Source: Yamadazyma tenuis (lineage: Eukaryota > Ascomycota > Pichiomycetes > Serinales > Debaryomycetaceae). From it: a stretch of 64,000 nt of DNA. A program made the translations under genes and the position numbers. The stretch is from the NCBI RefSeq assembly GCF_029203305.1, contig NC_089464.1:992001-1056000 (forward strand), in the 5' to 3' direction. Positions 20,151-28,887 of this stretch are shown one piece after another. How positions within the stretch are numbered: position 1 is the first letter of the stretch; each line of letters begins with the position of its first letter. The notes under the pieces are model-generated. The model saw nothing but the letters and a program-made list of their open reading frames with translations. It had not been told where the DNA came from and searched no databases.

Positions 20151-22832
20151 ATGCAAGAAGAATTATTGCTGATTGATAGGCTCGAGGACCAGCTCATAGA
20201 CCATCCTGATGCCACGACCAAGCATGATCTCAACGGGGACACCCTAGACGAGACGTTCCAGAGGAAATTGAATGCTCGAGCTGAACAACTCGCCAGCCAA
20301 GGCTCGCAGGATCCAGACGATAAAGGAACTCTTCAACGTCTAATCAACAAAACCGAGTTGAAGTACACATATCGAGACTACGGTAGCTTGGAAAATGAGT
20401 TAAACGACTGGTTCGTGGCTCATGACTTCAAAGTTATAGATCTTGATGGCTTAAATGCTAGGTACACTGAAGGCCTTCAACGGTTTGAAAGTCAGTTTCA
20501 ACACATAGAAGACGAGGTAGAAATCGAGTATTTGAAGCATTGCGTCGAGTCCTTGACTCAAGATGAGATATGTGGTCTGTCACTTGATACATTGATCTAC
20601 TACGGGTTTGGCAAATTTAAACTGTGCACAGGTGTTTGTGAGCAAGTGCACCAGATTCGAGATAACGTTAAAGTGCTTTATTCGTTGGGCGTCGTCGAAG
20701 GTGTGTGTCACCAGATAAACCTTTTCATTGATGAAAGGATTAATGCCGACGATCTGGGAAGTGACCAACTAACAGATGATACCAACTATTTCAAAGCATT
20801 GACGATACTTTATTTCATGGTGAACACTTTTCTTCAATGCAGCGATTCCCCCACTTACTTGAGCTTCAGAACAGATATGAACGATATCGATCTCATGAGT
20901 AGCATAGTAAGTTTCATTCAACATTGGAAGGTCAATCCCAATGGGAACTATAGAATTCGGCATTTGATCATCTTGCTATGGAAGTTAATTCTACTTGAAT
21001 TTGGTGGGTCAGAAACGTTGCAGTCTTGTGATAAGTTTCTTATCAAATACCATAATATCAAGAGCAAAGATAACAAACTTAACAAGTTGACATGTTCTCC
21101 GTTGGACTACTACACTTTCAGACAAGACCTTGTGGACAAGTATCCGTTGTTTGGCGAGCTTACCCTGATCAAAACTGATCCTTATGACTTTAAACAGTTC
21201 GGTAAAACCTTGGACGAAATTAATGGCAATCCCAGAGCACCCAACCCATCGTCATCATCATCTTCATTACGCGAGGACTACGACTTCTTCATGGCATTGA
21301 ACTCTCAGTCGAGCTCGTTGTCCAACTACATCGCACATCCCAGAACTAACGGCGTCCACACCACACAACGACAGTTACCTGCTCAAACTGTGCACATCTC
21401 CACCCCAGTTCCATCCCCACCGTCAACTCCATCGGACTTCATGTCTGGTGGAGAGAAGATCAGGAAACTGTACCAAATAAATCAAAGCATGCCATTTATT
21501 TACCCATTAAGTGACGAAGTTGAAGTGCCATATGCCGTAAAAGAGGCGGATGAGATCCTTCGAGACTCTATATACGACAGCTATTCCAACAAAAGACTTT
21601 GGGCAGAACGACAGAAGTTTATGGTACAGGAACGAGGATACTTGAATAATTACGAGGAGGAGGTTTCAGAGTCTCAGTCAGACGAGTTTGAGTATAATAT
21701 GGATGATCTTTTGAAGAAGTACCCATCGAATGTTCTTGAGATAAAGTCTTTTATGAGGGTAGAAAAGTTCTACGGAAAAAACTTGGATAAGCTCAGCAGC
21801 TTGATGGAGGTGTTGATCGGCACCATCAGGAGTTACAAAATCGAACACAATTTGCATTTCATTGAAGATGAGTTGAATGGTGAAACCCCATATTATGCCA
21901 ACGATAAGGAATTGATGAATAACGATAAGAAAACCCAAATAGACAAAATTTTGATTCAACAATTGGAAGTTCTCCGTACTAAAGAAATCACTGCCAAAGC
22001 TAGCTCCGGTATTATTTGTCTTTTATTGAAGTGGTTCAAAATTAATCACGTTCTCAAGTACTACTACTTGACGACGATTCTTTTTGATTCTCAAGTGTGC
22101 ACGGTGGCCATGGACTTTTTAACCGAAACGTTCAACAACCCTAACAACCGAGAAACTACCAACGGTCATGAATTAGAAAATGCTTACGACTCCATGATTT
22201 ACCAGAATCAGTTGACCAACCCAGCCATTGCTATCCCAATGCTAAACTTTTTTAACCAGTGCCTTGGAAATTCAAAGCCGCACAGGTTCCATCTCATCAA
22301 CAAAAAGAAGTTGACAGAGTTTGGCACCAAATTAACCGAGAACAACGTCAATAAGTTCGTTATTGATGAGGTTAACGAGAACCATTGCTTCATCATGATC
22401 AACTTGGTGAACATTATACACAAAGTGATACTCAAAAATCATACGCAGCGAATTTTGACTGTCAACGAGCTCAAGCCATCTGAGATCTTCAAGATGATTG
22501 TGGTTAACTTTGACAACCCTCATCTTACGATACCAATCCTTAAGATACTCAAACAATTGATTCCATACCAAGGACGGAAGTGGAAGAGTCTAAACATGGA
22601 CCTAATTTCAATGGTGTATCTCAATTGTCGACTCTCTATGAGAGATACATGGTTGAGTGGGAAAGACGTAGAAAACGATTTCCACAACTCGTTCGATCAG
22701 GAAATCAGCTTGCGAGGCCTTCTCCAGTTTTACAACATGCGCAAGTACCCCGAAAAGATGAGGTGTTTGGGATACGAAGTAGCTCCAGAGTTTACCTCGT
22801 TCCCCCTGGATGAGAACTTCGACTACCTTTAA
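20151..22832 (+). CDS. FAR11: Far11, STRIPAK-complex subunit (striatin-interacting type)
   Basis: An 894-residue protein. The ATG at 20151 (MQEELLLIDRLEDQLID) is the first in this frame; upstream sequence only opens at a TTG. The first half corresponds to the N1221 domain (TLIYYGFGKFKLCTGVCEQVHQ, FRTDMNDIDL), followed by a low-complexity Ser/Thr/Pro linker with a Ser run near residue 370, and the second half to the DUF3402 domain (KRLWAERQKFMVQERGYL, GIICLLLKWFKINHVLKYYYLT, RDTWLSGKDVENDF). Far11 with Far3, 7, 8, 9 and 10 acts in pheromone arrest, TORC2 signalling and PP2A regulation at the ER. The neighbour upstream is TEP1; YNL127W and YNL128W are likewise adjacent in S. cerevisiae. Confidence 0.93.
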   Translation: MQEELLLIDRLEDQLIDHPDATTKHDLNGDTLDETFQRKLNARAEQLASQGSQDPDDKGTLQRLINKTELKYTYRDYGSLENELNDWFVAHDFKVIDLDGLNARYTEGLQRFESQFQHIEDEVEIEYLKHCVESLTQDEICGLSLDTLIYYGFGKFKLCTGVCEQVHQIRDNVKVLYSLGVVEGVCHQINLFIDERINADDLGSDQLTDDTNYFKALTILYFMVNTFLQCSDSPTYLSFRTDMNDIDLMSSIVSFIQHWKVNPNGNYRIRHLIILLWKLILLEFGGSETLQSCDKFLIKYHNIKSKDNKLNKLTCSPLDYYTFRQDLVDKYPLFGELTLIKTDPYDFKQFGKTLDEINGNPRAPNPSSSSSSLREDYDFFMALNSQSSSLSNYIAHPRTNGVHTTQRQLPAQTVHISTPVPSPPSTPSDFMSGGEKIRKLYQINQSMPFIYPLSDEVEVPYAVKEADEILRDSIYDSYSNKRLWAERQKFMVQERGYLNNYEEEVSESQSDEFEYNMDDLLKKYPSNVLEIKSFMRVEKFYGKNLDKLSSLMEVLIGTIRSYKIEHNLHFIEDELNGETPYYANDKELMNNDKKTQIDKILIQQLEVLRTKEITAKASSGIICLLLKWFKINHVLKYYYLTTILFDSQVCTVAMDFLTETFNNPNNRETTNGHELENAYDSMIYQNQLTNPAIAIPMLNFFNQCLGNSKPHRFHLINKKKLTEFGTKLTENNVNKFVIDEVNENHCFIMINLVNIIHKVILKNHTQRILTVNELKPSEIFKMIVVNFDNPHLTIPILKILKQLIPYQGRKWKSLNMDLISMVYLNCRLSMRDTWLSGKDVENDFHNSFDQEISLRGLLQFYNMRKYPEKMRCLGYEVAPEFTSFPLDENFDYL

Positions 22833-22934
22833 GTTTGCAGCCACCACGGACGTGCACACGACCCGCGCTTTCAAGTCCTAATGAAAAAAAACTTCATCGA
22901 CAAATTGCTCGAATATCCAACATCATCCACAAAT

Positions 22935-23342
22935 ATGGTTAAGTTAACCCAAATTGACGAGACACAGGCCAGTGCATTTGAGCCCAAGAACGAACAAGTC
23001 TACAGTGACAGTGACAGTGAAAGTGAAAGCGAAATTGAAGACGACTTTGACATTGAAAACGAAACCCTTTATGACAGAATTCTTGCTTTGAAAGATATCA
23101 TTCCTCCAAAGCAAAGAAATGTACTTTTATCCGCAGTCCAAACCGTCCAGAGTCTGGTGACCACCGGATTGTTCAAAGGAGGTAACTTGTTGTGGGGTGT
23201 GACTTCGAGTCTTTTGTTGTTGGGAGTTCCATTATCACTTGCTATTTTGAGTGAAACCCAATTGCAAGAAATGGAAAGAGAAATGTCATTACAAGAATCC
23301 GCTCAAAGTGTATTGGCGTCGGGAAGCGAAGAAAAGAAGTAA
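22935..23342 (+). CDS. TOM22: Tom22, central receptor of the TOM translocase
   Basis: A 135-residue tail-anchored-like protein. The N-terminal cytosolic half is highly acidic (YSDSDSESESEIEDDFDIENE), the pattern that binds presequences; then ETLYDRILALKDIIPP, one membrane span (LLWGVTSSLLLLGVPLSLAILS, about residues 90-111), and a short C-terminal intermembrane-space tail. An in-frame ATG at 22881 would add 18 residues, but MVKLTQIDETQ at 22935 matches the usual Tom22 beginning. Tom22 joins the receptors Tom20/Tom70 to the Tom40 pore and organises the trimeric complex. It converges on CPT1, as YNL131W and YNL130C are adjacent in S. cerevisiae. Confidence 0.95.
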   Translation: MVKLTQIDETQASAFEPKNEQVYSDSDSESESEIEDDFDIENETLYDRILALKDIIPPKQRNVLLSAVQTVQSLVTTGLFKGGNLLWGVTSSLLLLGVPLSLAILSETQLQEMEREMSLQESAQSVLASGSEEKK

Positions 23343-23497
23343 GTAGTCGACGACCTATCTAACGGTATCTGTATATAAAATAAACATGTCACCATAAGAG
23401 ACACAAAGGAGGAGAACTGAAGTTAACTCTGATTCTTTCAGAAAACCGAAACTACCTGGATTTAAAGAAGGACACACACAGAGGTTTCCCGTCTAAC

Positions 23498-24670
23498 CTA
23501 TGCCTTTTTGTGTTTGATGGACAAGGCATAGATATCCAAGTATGTTGTGATCTCATAAATAATCTCGTTGATAAACAGGCCATGGATCCCCAACGTCACT
23601 CCAAAGCCCAACCATGCCAGCGAATACACCACGTCAAACAAGTCGTATCCATACACGTCCACACAGAACTTTGTGGTGACGAGTTGCACCACCGGCACAA
23701 TCATGGGCAAGTGAACCATTGGGAACGACTGGATCGTCAAGTGAGCAAGAATAATTCTTCCCACCGCAAAGGCAATCGAAAGACCAATGGAAAGGGAAAG
23801 AGGCAATCCAAACTGGTACAAGTAGTCTGGGAACACCGTCACCAACATTGCTATGGAAGTATAATAGGAAAAGAAAGGAATGAGCCCCTGGTAAGCCATG
23901 TCAATGGCCTTAGATGCAGCCACAGAGTCCTTCGAACGGCGGTAGTACCGAGCCACGTTTCCGAACGCTTGGGCGATATTAAAGTAAAGTGACCCAAGGC
24001 CTAATAACAGAGCGGCAGTTTTCACGTCAACATCAAATACCACCCACAGATTGTTGACTGCGAGAAGCTTGTATTGGAAGATGCCAGGTCCAAAGACGCC
24101 TATAATTGCAAACATACCAATGATCATCAAAATCCCTTCAACAGGCCCGGAAAATGTCGATAAGAAAAGCGTATGAGTATGGTACTCTTCCCAGGTGGAC
24201 ATGTAGAAGTTTGTTACCGACGCAAACTGCGTGAGCAAGAACAACTTGCTATAGCCCGTCTGCAACACTGAACAGAACACAATGGACCCAAGGGTGGTGT
24301 TAATGGCATCAATCGAGTGGTCGAATAATTCACCAAGAGGTCCGCTTTGACCAGTGTTCCGGGCATGGCACCCATCACATCCATCAAATGTTTGGTACAT
24401 GAACAAACCGAACGCGTAGAAGAAGTAGCACCACCGAGGACTGTCTTGATTGAGGTATGGATCATAGTAGAACACACTGAAAAGGTTGCAAATAATAAAC
24501 ACAAGCCCAAGCAAGGTAATGACATTAGGGGCCATTGACCGCGGGAAAAGTTGTACAAACCAGTTCCACCATGGTTTCAACACCAACCTAGAGATGGTCG
24601 AGTGATCTTCCGATGAGTACTTGTACAACTTTAAGTTGGGCAATTTATCTTGCGGTATGTAGAATCCCAT
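23498..24670 (-). CDS. CPT1: Choline/ethanolamine phosphotransferase (CPT1/EPT1)
   Basis: A 390-residue integral membrane enzyme that transfers phosphocholine or phosphoethanolamine from the CDP-alcohol to diacylglycerol in the ER, the last step of the Kennedy pathway. The CDP-alcohol phosphatidyltransferase signature is complete: DGCDGCHARNTGQSGPLGELFDHSID, quoted in parts as DGCDGCHAR and GELFDHSID, with the spaced Asp residues. Several hydrophobic spans follow, and the end LDIYALSIKH is typical of yeast Cpt1. Upstream in-frame codons lack family similarity, so I use the ATG at 24668-24670 (MGFYIPQDKLPNLKLYKY). The sequence does not decide between CPT1 and EPT1 specificity. Its promoter holds E-box-like sites, described separately. 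Confidence 0.95.
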   Translation of the reverse strand: MGFYIPQDKLPNLKLYKYSSEDHSTISRLVLKPWWNWFVQLFPRSMAPNVITLLGLVFIICNLFSVFYYDPYLNQDSPRWCYFFYAFGLFMYQTFDGCDGCHARNTGQSGPLGELFDHSIDAINTTLGSIVFCSVLQTGYSKLFLLTQFASVTNFYMSTWEEYHTHTLFLSTFSGPVEGILMIIGMFAIIGVFGPGIFQYKLLAVNNLWVVFDVDVKTAALLLGLGSLYFNIAQAFGNVARYYRRSKDSVAASKAIDMAYQGLIPFFSYYTSIAMLVTVFPDYLYQFGLPLSLSIGLSIAFAVGRIILAHLTIQSFPMVHLPMIVPVVQLVTTKFCVDVYGYDLFDVVYSLAWLGFGVTLGIHGLFINEIIYEITTYLDIYALSIKHKKA

Positions 24671-25404
24671 TTTGAGGTTAAATGAGCAAGAGAATCTGCG
24701 ATCGATTTGTTCGCGACGAAGAGAGATGCGTCGCACGTGAGGGCCACCATGTGATGGATCGCGCAGTTGGTAGGGGGCGCGCCGTGGGGTGGTGGAGGCT
24801 GACCTATCACTTGCTTTTACGGCCGATCCGGTTATCACAGGTTCATGCGGCTGCCAAAGCTTAACTAAAATGATCGATCACGACAAAATGCGGTATTCAA
24901 TGTGGAGTACCTTGGGGGTGATTTTATGAAAGTAATAACCGTATCATCAATACCAGTAGGGACGGGGGGCTTACCACGATGCATACAGTTCACGACCTAG
25001 GCACTATTATTACTCCCGGAAATGATTAGGATTATGCTGACATTCAATACGGTATATCACAAGCAATAGCATATGACAACCTACTGTGAAAGAACATGCC
25101 AATTACATAAAGAGACAGTCACTACAAAATTTGAGGCTTGTGCCCCTCGGTATTCATGATAAGCACGGACCGATAGTCATTCTTTAGTACAGCCTGGTTA
25201 TATAGTTGACCAAAGAACAAAAGAAAGGCTTAGTTGACACCCCCTTTAACAGGACAGTTTACCCTCGTAATTCGTTAATTGGGTACCAGGGCCATTTGTA
25301 CTGCACAATGATTACAAACACTTCGTCACTGTTAAAGTTTCCTCTCAAGTATAAGTAGTCCCCCAAAACCCGTGAGGAATCACTTTTTATTACAATAACT
25401 CACC
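24671..25404. promoter_or_regulatory. Divergent promoter region of CPT1 and SLP3
   Basis: These 734 bases lie between two divergent genes. Near the CPT1 side is a GC-rich patch with GGCGCGCC (24776-24783) and two E-box-like hexamers, CACGTG at 24734-24739 and CATGTG at 24748-24753. The SLP3 side has CCCCCT near 25240. I see no ORF or RNA gene. Confidence 0.5.
24734..24753. promoter_or_regulatory. Paired E-box-like sites (Ino2/Ino4 or Cbf1 type) before CPT1
   Basis: CACGTG and CATGTG lie 14 bases apart, 64-83 bases upstream of the CPT1 start. CATGTG followed by AT resembles the core of the yeast inositol-responsive element, which controls phospholipid genes including CPT1 in S. cerevisiae. 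CACGTG is the Cbf1 core. In CTG-clade yeasts Ino2/Ino4 have partly changed targets, so the regulator is uncertain. Confidence 0.35.
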
Positions 25405-26397
25405 ATGATGGAAGACACTAGCTCTGACAATTTCAAAAATGTCATTACCAAAGAACCAGAACATATCAAGCCAGAAATGGTGATTGAAAACTTTGCCAAA
25501 TCATACCCAATTCCTGTGCCCAACACCTACCAGCGAGTCATCACCAAACTCGGTAGGATTTTTGGTACCTGTGGTGTATGCTGCTTCTTGTGCTCCAATC
25601 CGTACGAAGAAGTCCAACAAGGTGAAGTAGGTTTAATTAGGCGGTTTGGTGCATTACAAAGAACTGTTGAACCAGGTTTATCGTACGTTAATACTTGGTC
25701 TGAGAGGTTGACCCGGGTATCGGTCAAGATAACTATTGCCGATATTCCTGCCCAAAGCTGCTTTACTCGTGATAATGTCAGTGTGGTGATCACCTCAGTG
25801 GTGTACTACAACATCATTGATCCGCAAAAGGCCATTTTCTCGATTGCCGACATCCATACTGCTATTATGGAAAGAACCCAAACCACCTTGAGAGACGTCA
25901 TTGGTAACCGGGTGTTGCAGGATGTGGTGGAGAAACGTGAGGAAATCGCTGTGGCCATCGAGAGTATCATTGCCAAAACCGCTTTTGACTGGGGTGTTAA
26001 CATAGAGTCAATTTTAATTAAAGACTTGAGCTTACCTCCTAAAGTCCAGGAATCATTATCAATGGCAGCTGAAGCCAAGCGGATTGGTGAAAGTAAAATC
26101 ATCAATGCCAAGGCCGAAGTAGAAAGTGCCAAGTTGATGAGAAAAGCGGCTGATATTTTGGCTTCAAAGCCTGCTATGCAAATCCGGTACTTGGATGCCA
26201 TGCAATCTATGGCCAGGAATGCCGGAAGTAAGGTGATTTTTATGCCTTCATCCAATGAGGTTGAGAGAATGGCTTCCAGTATTTCAGGACAGGTACCGAC
26301 CGGCCAGGAAGAAGTCTCTGAGAATTTGACAGGTTCGGGCTTGGACCCCAGATCCATTGAGAATAACATCTCGTTGCAGGAAGCCATCAGAAATTAA
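25405..26397 (+). CDS. SLP3: Stomatin-like SPFH-domain membrane protein
   Basis: A 330-residue SPFH/band-7 protein. An N-terminal region of about 50 residues leads to a Cys-rich membrane-associated hairpin (FGTCGVCCFLCSNPYEEV), probably palmitoylated, then the SPFH domain (VQQGEVGLIRRFGALQRTVEPGL in parts, DNVSVVITSVVYYNIIDP, RTQTTLRDVIGNRVLQDV) and a helical oligomerisation stretch (AAEAKRIGESKIINAKAEVESAKL). The motif ILIKDLSLPP is typical of stomatins. Candida albicans SLP3 is a plasma-membrane protein of this type linked to stress response. S. cerevisiae has no close stomatin of this kind. The symbol is given by similarity of layout and is not proven. Confidence 0.88.
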   Translation: MMEDTSSDNFKNVITKEPEHIKPEMVIENFAKSYPIPVPNTYQRVITKLGRIFGTCGVCCFLCSNPYEEVQQGEVGLIRRFGALQRTVEPGLSYVNTWSERLTRVSVKITIADIPAQSCFTRDNVSVVITSVVYYNIIDPQKAIFSIADIHTAIMERTQTTLRDVIGNRVLQDVVEKREEIAVAIESIIAKTAFDWGVNIESILIKDLSLPPKVQESLSMAAEAKRIGESKIINAKAEVESAKLMRKAADILASKPAMQIRYLDAMQSMARNAGSKVIFMPSSNEVERMASSISGQVPTGQEEVSENLTGSGLDPRSIENNISLQEAIRN

Positions 26398-26630
26398 AGA
26401 GACCCTTTGACTTGTAATTCTCCAAGGCCATTGAGTGTGCCAGTGTTATTAAATTAGATTTTAAGTATGCAATTGATATTCAGAAGCATAATACAGTGGA
26501 TTCTAACCGCTGATGAAATTGTTTGTTTTAACCATAGTTCTAATCCTCTCACTTTTGATACTCACTACAGCATTTTGACGCGCTAAAATTTGTCAAGTAC
26601 AGATCACCAGTGGTTTTATAGACATATACA

Positions 26631-28334
26631 ATGGACGGTTTTGACTGGCTCAAACTCCCACAATCTGCGTCTAGTACACAGAAGATACGGCCAACATCAC
26701 CAGCCCCTCCATCCGTCTCGTTTGGCGGTTTGGGTCCTTCCGATTCTGCCTTATCCTCGTCCCTTCGGCATAACGCTCTGGCAGACAATGTTTCAATTCC
26801 ATCAGCCAAAACCACTAGAATCCATTCCTATAGCGACACGGCGCTCGTATCAGATGACAATCAGGCATCTCAGGCACTTGCCGATGATACCGGCATCCCC
26901 CTTTCCCTAACCACCCAAGACCTTACCCTTGCCGAGTCTCGAACTTACATTCGATGGTATTCGGATATCTTGGCTAGAACCGAAACCAGAACCATTCTGA
27001 TGGTCGACGTCTATAAGTTTCTTCACAACTTCAAGCTCTCGGCCGAATTGAAGGATAAATTAAACCGTCTTTTCTTTAAGATTCTCAACTCCATTAATAT
27101 CGGTGAGTTCTTTGCCTTACTTCGACTTATATCCCACTGCTTGCAGGGGAATCTGTTGCATCGAGGGTTAATCAGGGTGGCAGCACCGGTGCCGGCGCCT
27201 CCGTCCATTTTGAGTAAGAAACGTCAAAGTGGAGATGATGAAGAAGACGATGACACCCTCAACGATTCTCAAGACCCCAGTGTTCCTGCCAATCCAACTT
27301 CCAACCCGTTGGATTTGGACAGCTTCACCCAGTTCATGCTTACGGGCGAGCGGCCAGACGATAAACCCAGCAAAAAGCGAAGCAAAAAGCTAAAATCTGT
27401 CACATTCTCTGATCAAATCGTCACGGATGTCCACGAATCGTTGGGCCCACCAGTCCCATCACCTGCCCCGTCGCCGTCTCCACAGAACGAGATTGACTAC
27501 TCGCTTCCAATGGATCAATTGCTCAACCGGATCTCTTCCCAGCTGAAGAATCCAGATGCAGAAGAACAACAGATTTTGGACGATATGGGGCTGCAGTTGA
27601 ACCATTTCCGGAACCTAAACAACGTCGATACCGCTTCCATTGGTGGAGTGCCATCTTCAGCCCCATTTGGCCATCAACAGTACGATTCCCAGCTTCTACG
27701 ACCCAATATGACGGGTCCTGCTCAAATGTCGCAGTACCTTCAGAAACAACAACAGGAACCACAACAGCTTCGACCTAATGTCACCGGCCCGTACGATATG
27801 ATGAAGATATTTTCGCCATCCCCAGATGAGCTGCCACAGCAGTCTGTTGAACAGCCGGTTGCACAGGCACCTAGAGTATCACTTCAATTGTTCACAGACC
27901 AAATGACTGGTTCCACCGCTGAAAACACACTTGCAAACTCTCGTCTTGATGCCACCGCATCGCCTAACCAAGACAGACCGTTACCTCCGCCTCCAGTACC
28001 AGCAGCTCGTCGGGCCCGGTCTTTATCACTGCCCACTCCTAACGGACGCTCTGTACCACCACCTCCTCCACCATCTAGACGAAGAGGTGTCTCAAGCACG
28101 GTCAGCTCACCGCCACCCCAGGCGTTCCAAGTACCACCCCAGGCGTACCAAGTGCCACCCCAGTCGGCGCCAGCTCTCCCACCCAAAGTAATTCCAACTG
28201 AAGCCTTCTATCCACCGCCGCAACAACAAGAACTTTCAGCCCAATCCTCTGGAAGCACCACTAACATTCTTGATGACCTCAAGGAGCTTCAGGCTGAGGT
28301 CGATCGTATACGAGACATGACTGGAGGGTTTTAG
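26631..28334 (+). CDS. SCD5: Scd5-like endocytic adaptor targeting protein phosphatase 1
   Basis: A 567-residue, mostly disordered protein beginning MDGFDWLKLP. Residues about 90-185 form a helical EH-like region (TYIRWYSDILARTETRTILM, LRLISHCLQGNLLHRGLI). A PP1-docking RVxF-type motif, KSVTF, follows a Lys-rich stretch near residue 263. Two Prk1/Ark1 sites of the L-x-x-N-x-TG kind (LRPNMTG, LRPNVTG) and a variant (FTDQMTG) lie in the repeat region, then a Pro-rich segment with PPPPPP runs and two tandem VPPQA(F/Y)Q units. Yeast Scd5 brings PP1 (Glc7) to cortical actin patches and opposes Prk1 in clathrin endocytosis. The combination of motifs makes the call, since sequence is poorly conserved. 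Confidence 0.85.
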   Translation: MDGFDWLKLPQSASSTQKIRPTSPAPPSVSFGGLGPSDSALSSSLRHNALADNVSIPSAKTTRIHSYSDTALVSDDNQASQALADDTGIPLSLTTQDLTLAESRTYIRWYSDILARTETRTILMVDVYKFLHNFKLSAELKDKLNRLFFKILNSINIGEFFALLRLISHCLQGNLLHRGLIRVAAPVPAPPSILSKKRQSGDDEEDDDTLNDSQDPSVPANPTSNPLDLDSFTQFMLTGERPDDKPSKKRSKKLKSVTFSDQIVTDVHESLGPPVPSPAPSPSPQNEIDYSLPMDQLLNRISSQLKNPDAEEQQILDDMGLQLNHFRNLNNVDTASIGGVPSSAPFGHQQYDSQLLRPNMTGPAQMSQYLQKQQQEPQQLRPNVTGPYDMMKIFSPSPDELPQQSVEQPVAQAPRVSLQLFTDQMTGSTAENTLANSRLDATASPNQDRPLPPPPVPAARRARSLSLPTPNGRSVPPPPPPSRRRGVSSTVSSPPPQAFQVPPQAYQVPPQSAPALPPKVIPTEAFYPPPQQQELSAQSSGSTTNILDDLKELQAEVDRIRDMTGGF

Positions 28335-28570
28335 AAATATCATCAATAGTATTCATAGACTTCGGAATAGAAATAGTTTCTGTTTAGGCAATCACAAGAA
28401 ACGGACTTATCGCTAAAGACTAAATAGCTATCAATTAATGAACTACGGGGCGCTGTGAATGTACCAGGTCTACAATAATATTTGTGTTGCTTTCAGATAC
28501 CTATGTAAAACTAATCTAGAGTTGACCTTTCCGTGTTGTAAATATTCTCCTTTTCCAACCTACAAGAAAA

Positions 28571-28659
28571 GCTGCACTAGCTCAGTTGGCAGAGCGTCAG
28601 TCTCATAGTTGTAAAATTGTGTCATCTGAAGGTCGACAGTTCGAACCTGCCGTGGAGCA
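28571..28659 (+). tRNA. tRNA-Met (elongator, anticodon CAT) with a 16-base intron
   Basis: Exon 1 is 28571-28607 and exon 2 is 28624-28659, giving a 73-base product. The A box TAGCTCAGTTGG (28578-28589), the anticodon loop CTCATAA and the T loop GTTCGAAC are clear, and the whole reads like yeast elongator tRNA-Met. The anticodon is 28604-28606. The sequence GTTGTAAAATTGTGTC (28608-28623) interrupts the loop one base after the anticodon, the standard intron site. The acceptor stem (GCTGCAC with GTGGAGC) has one mismatch, G4 against G69, where S. cerevisiae has a T-G wobble. The A-C in the T stem also occurs in S. cerevisiae. A T-run follows at 28664. The tRNA intron would need Sen2 (encoded at 60061-61236). 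Confidence 0.92.
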
Positions 28660-28663
28660 TTTC

Positions 28664-28673
28664 TTTTTTTTTT
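28664..28673 (+). terminator. RNA polymerase III terminator of tRNA-Met
   Basis: A run of ten T bases begins five bases after the tRNA 3' end, the usual Pol III termination signal. No other T-run of this length lies closer to the tRNA. Confidence 0.85.
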
Positions 28674-28887
28674 CAATTGAATCGCAGTCGCATTTGTGTT
28701 GTTTACAACGCGCATCTAAAGACGACTCCATTCATAACAAGACTCACGTATTCACATACACAATCCTTACAAGGACTTTACTTTTCCTTGCTCCAATACA
28801 AGGATTTACGTCAACAGTAATTACGTGCCACGCCCCTTTTACCCTAACTGTCGTTTCTATCAATTTTATGTTTGTCACAATAAAAAC

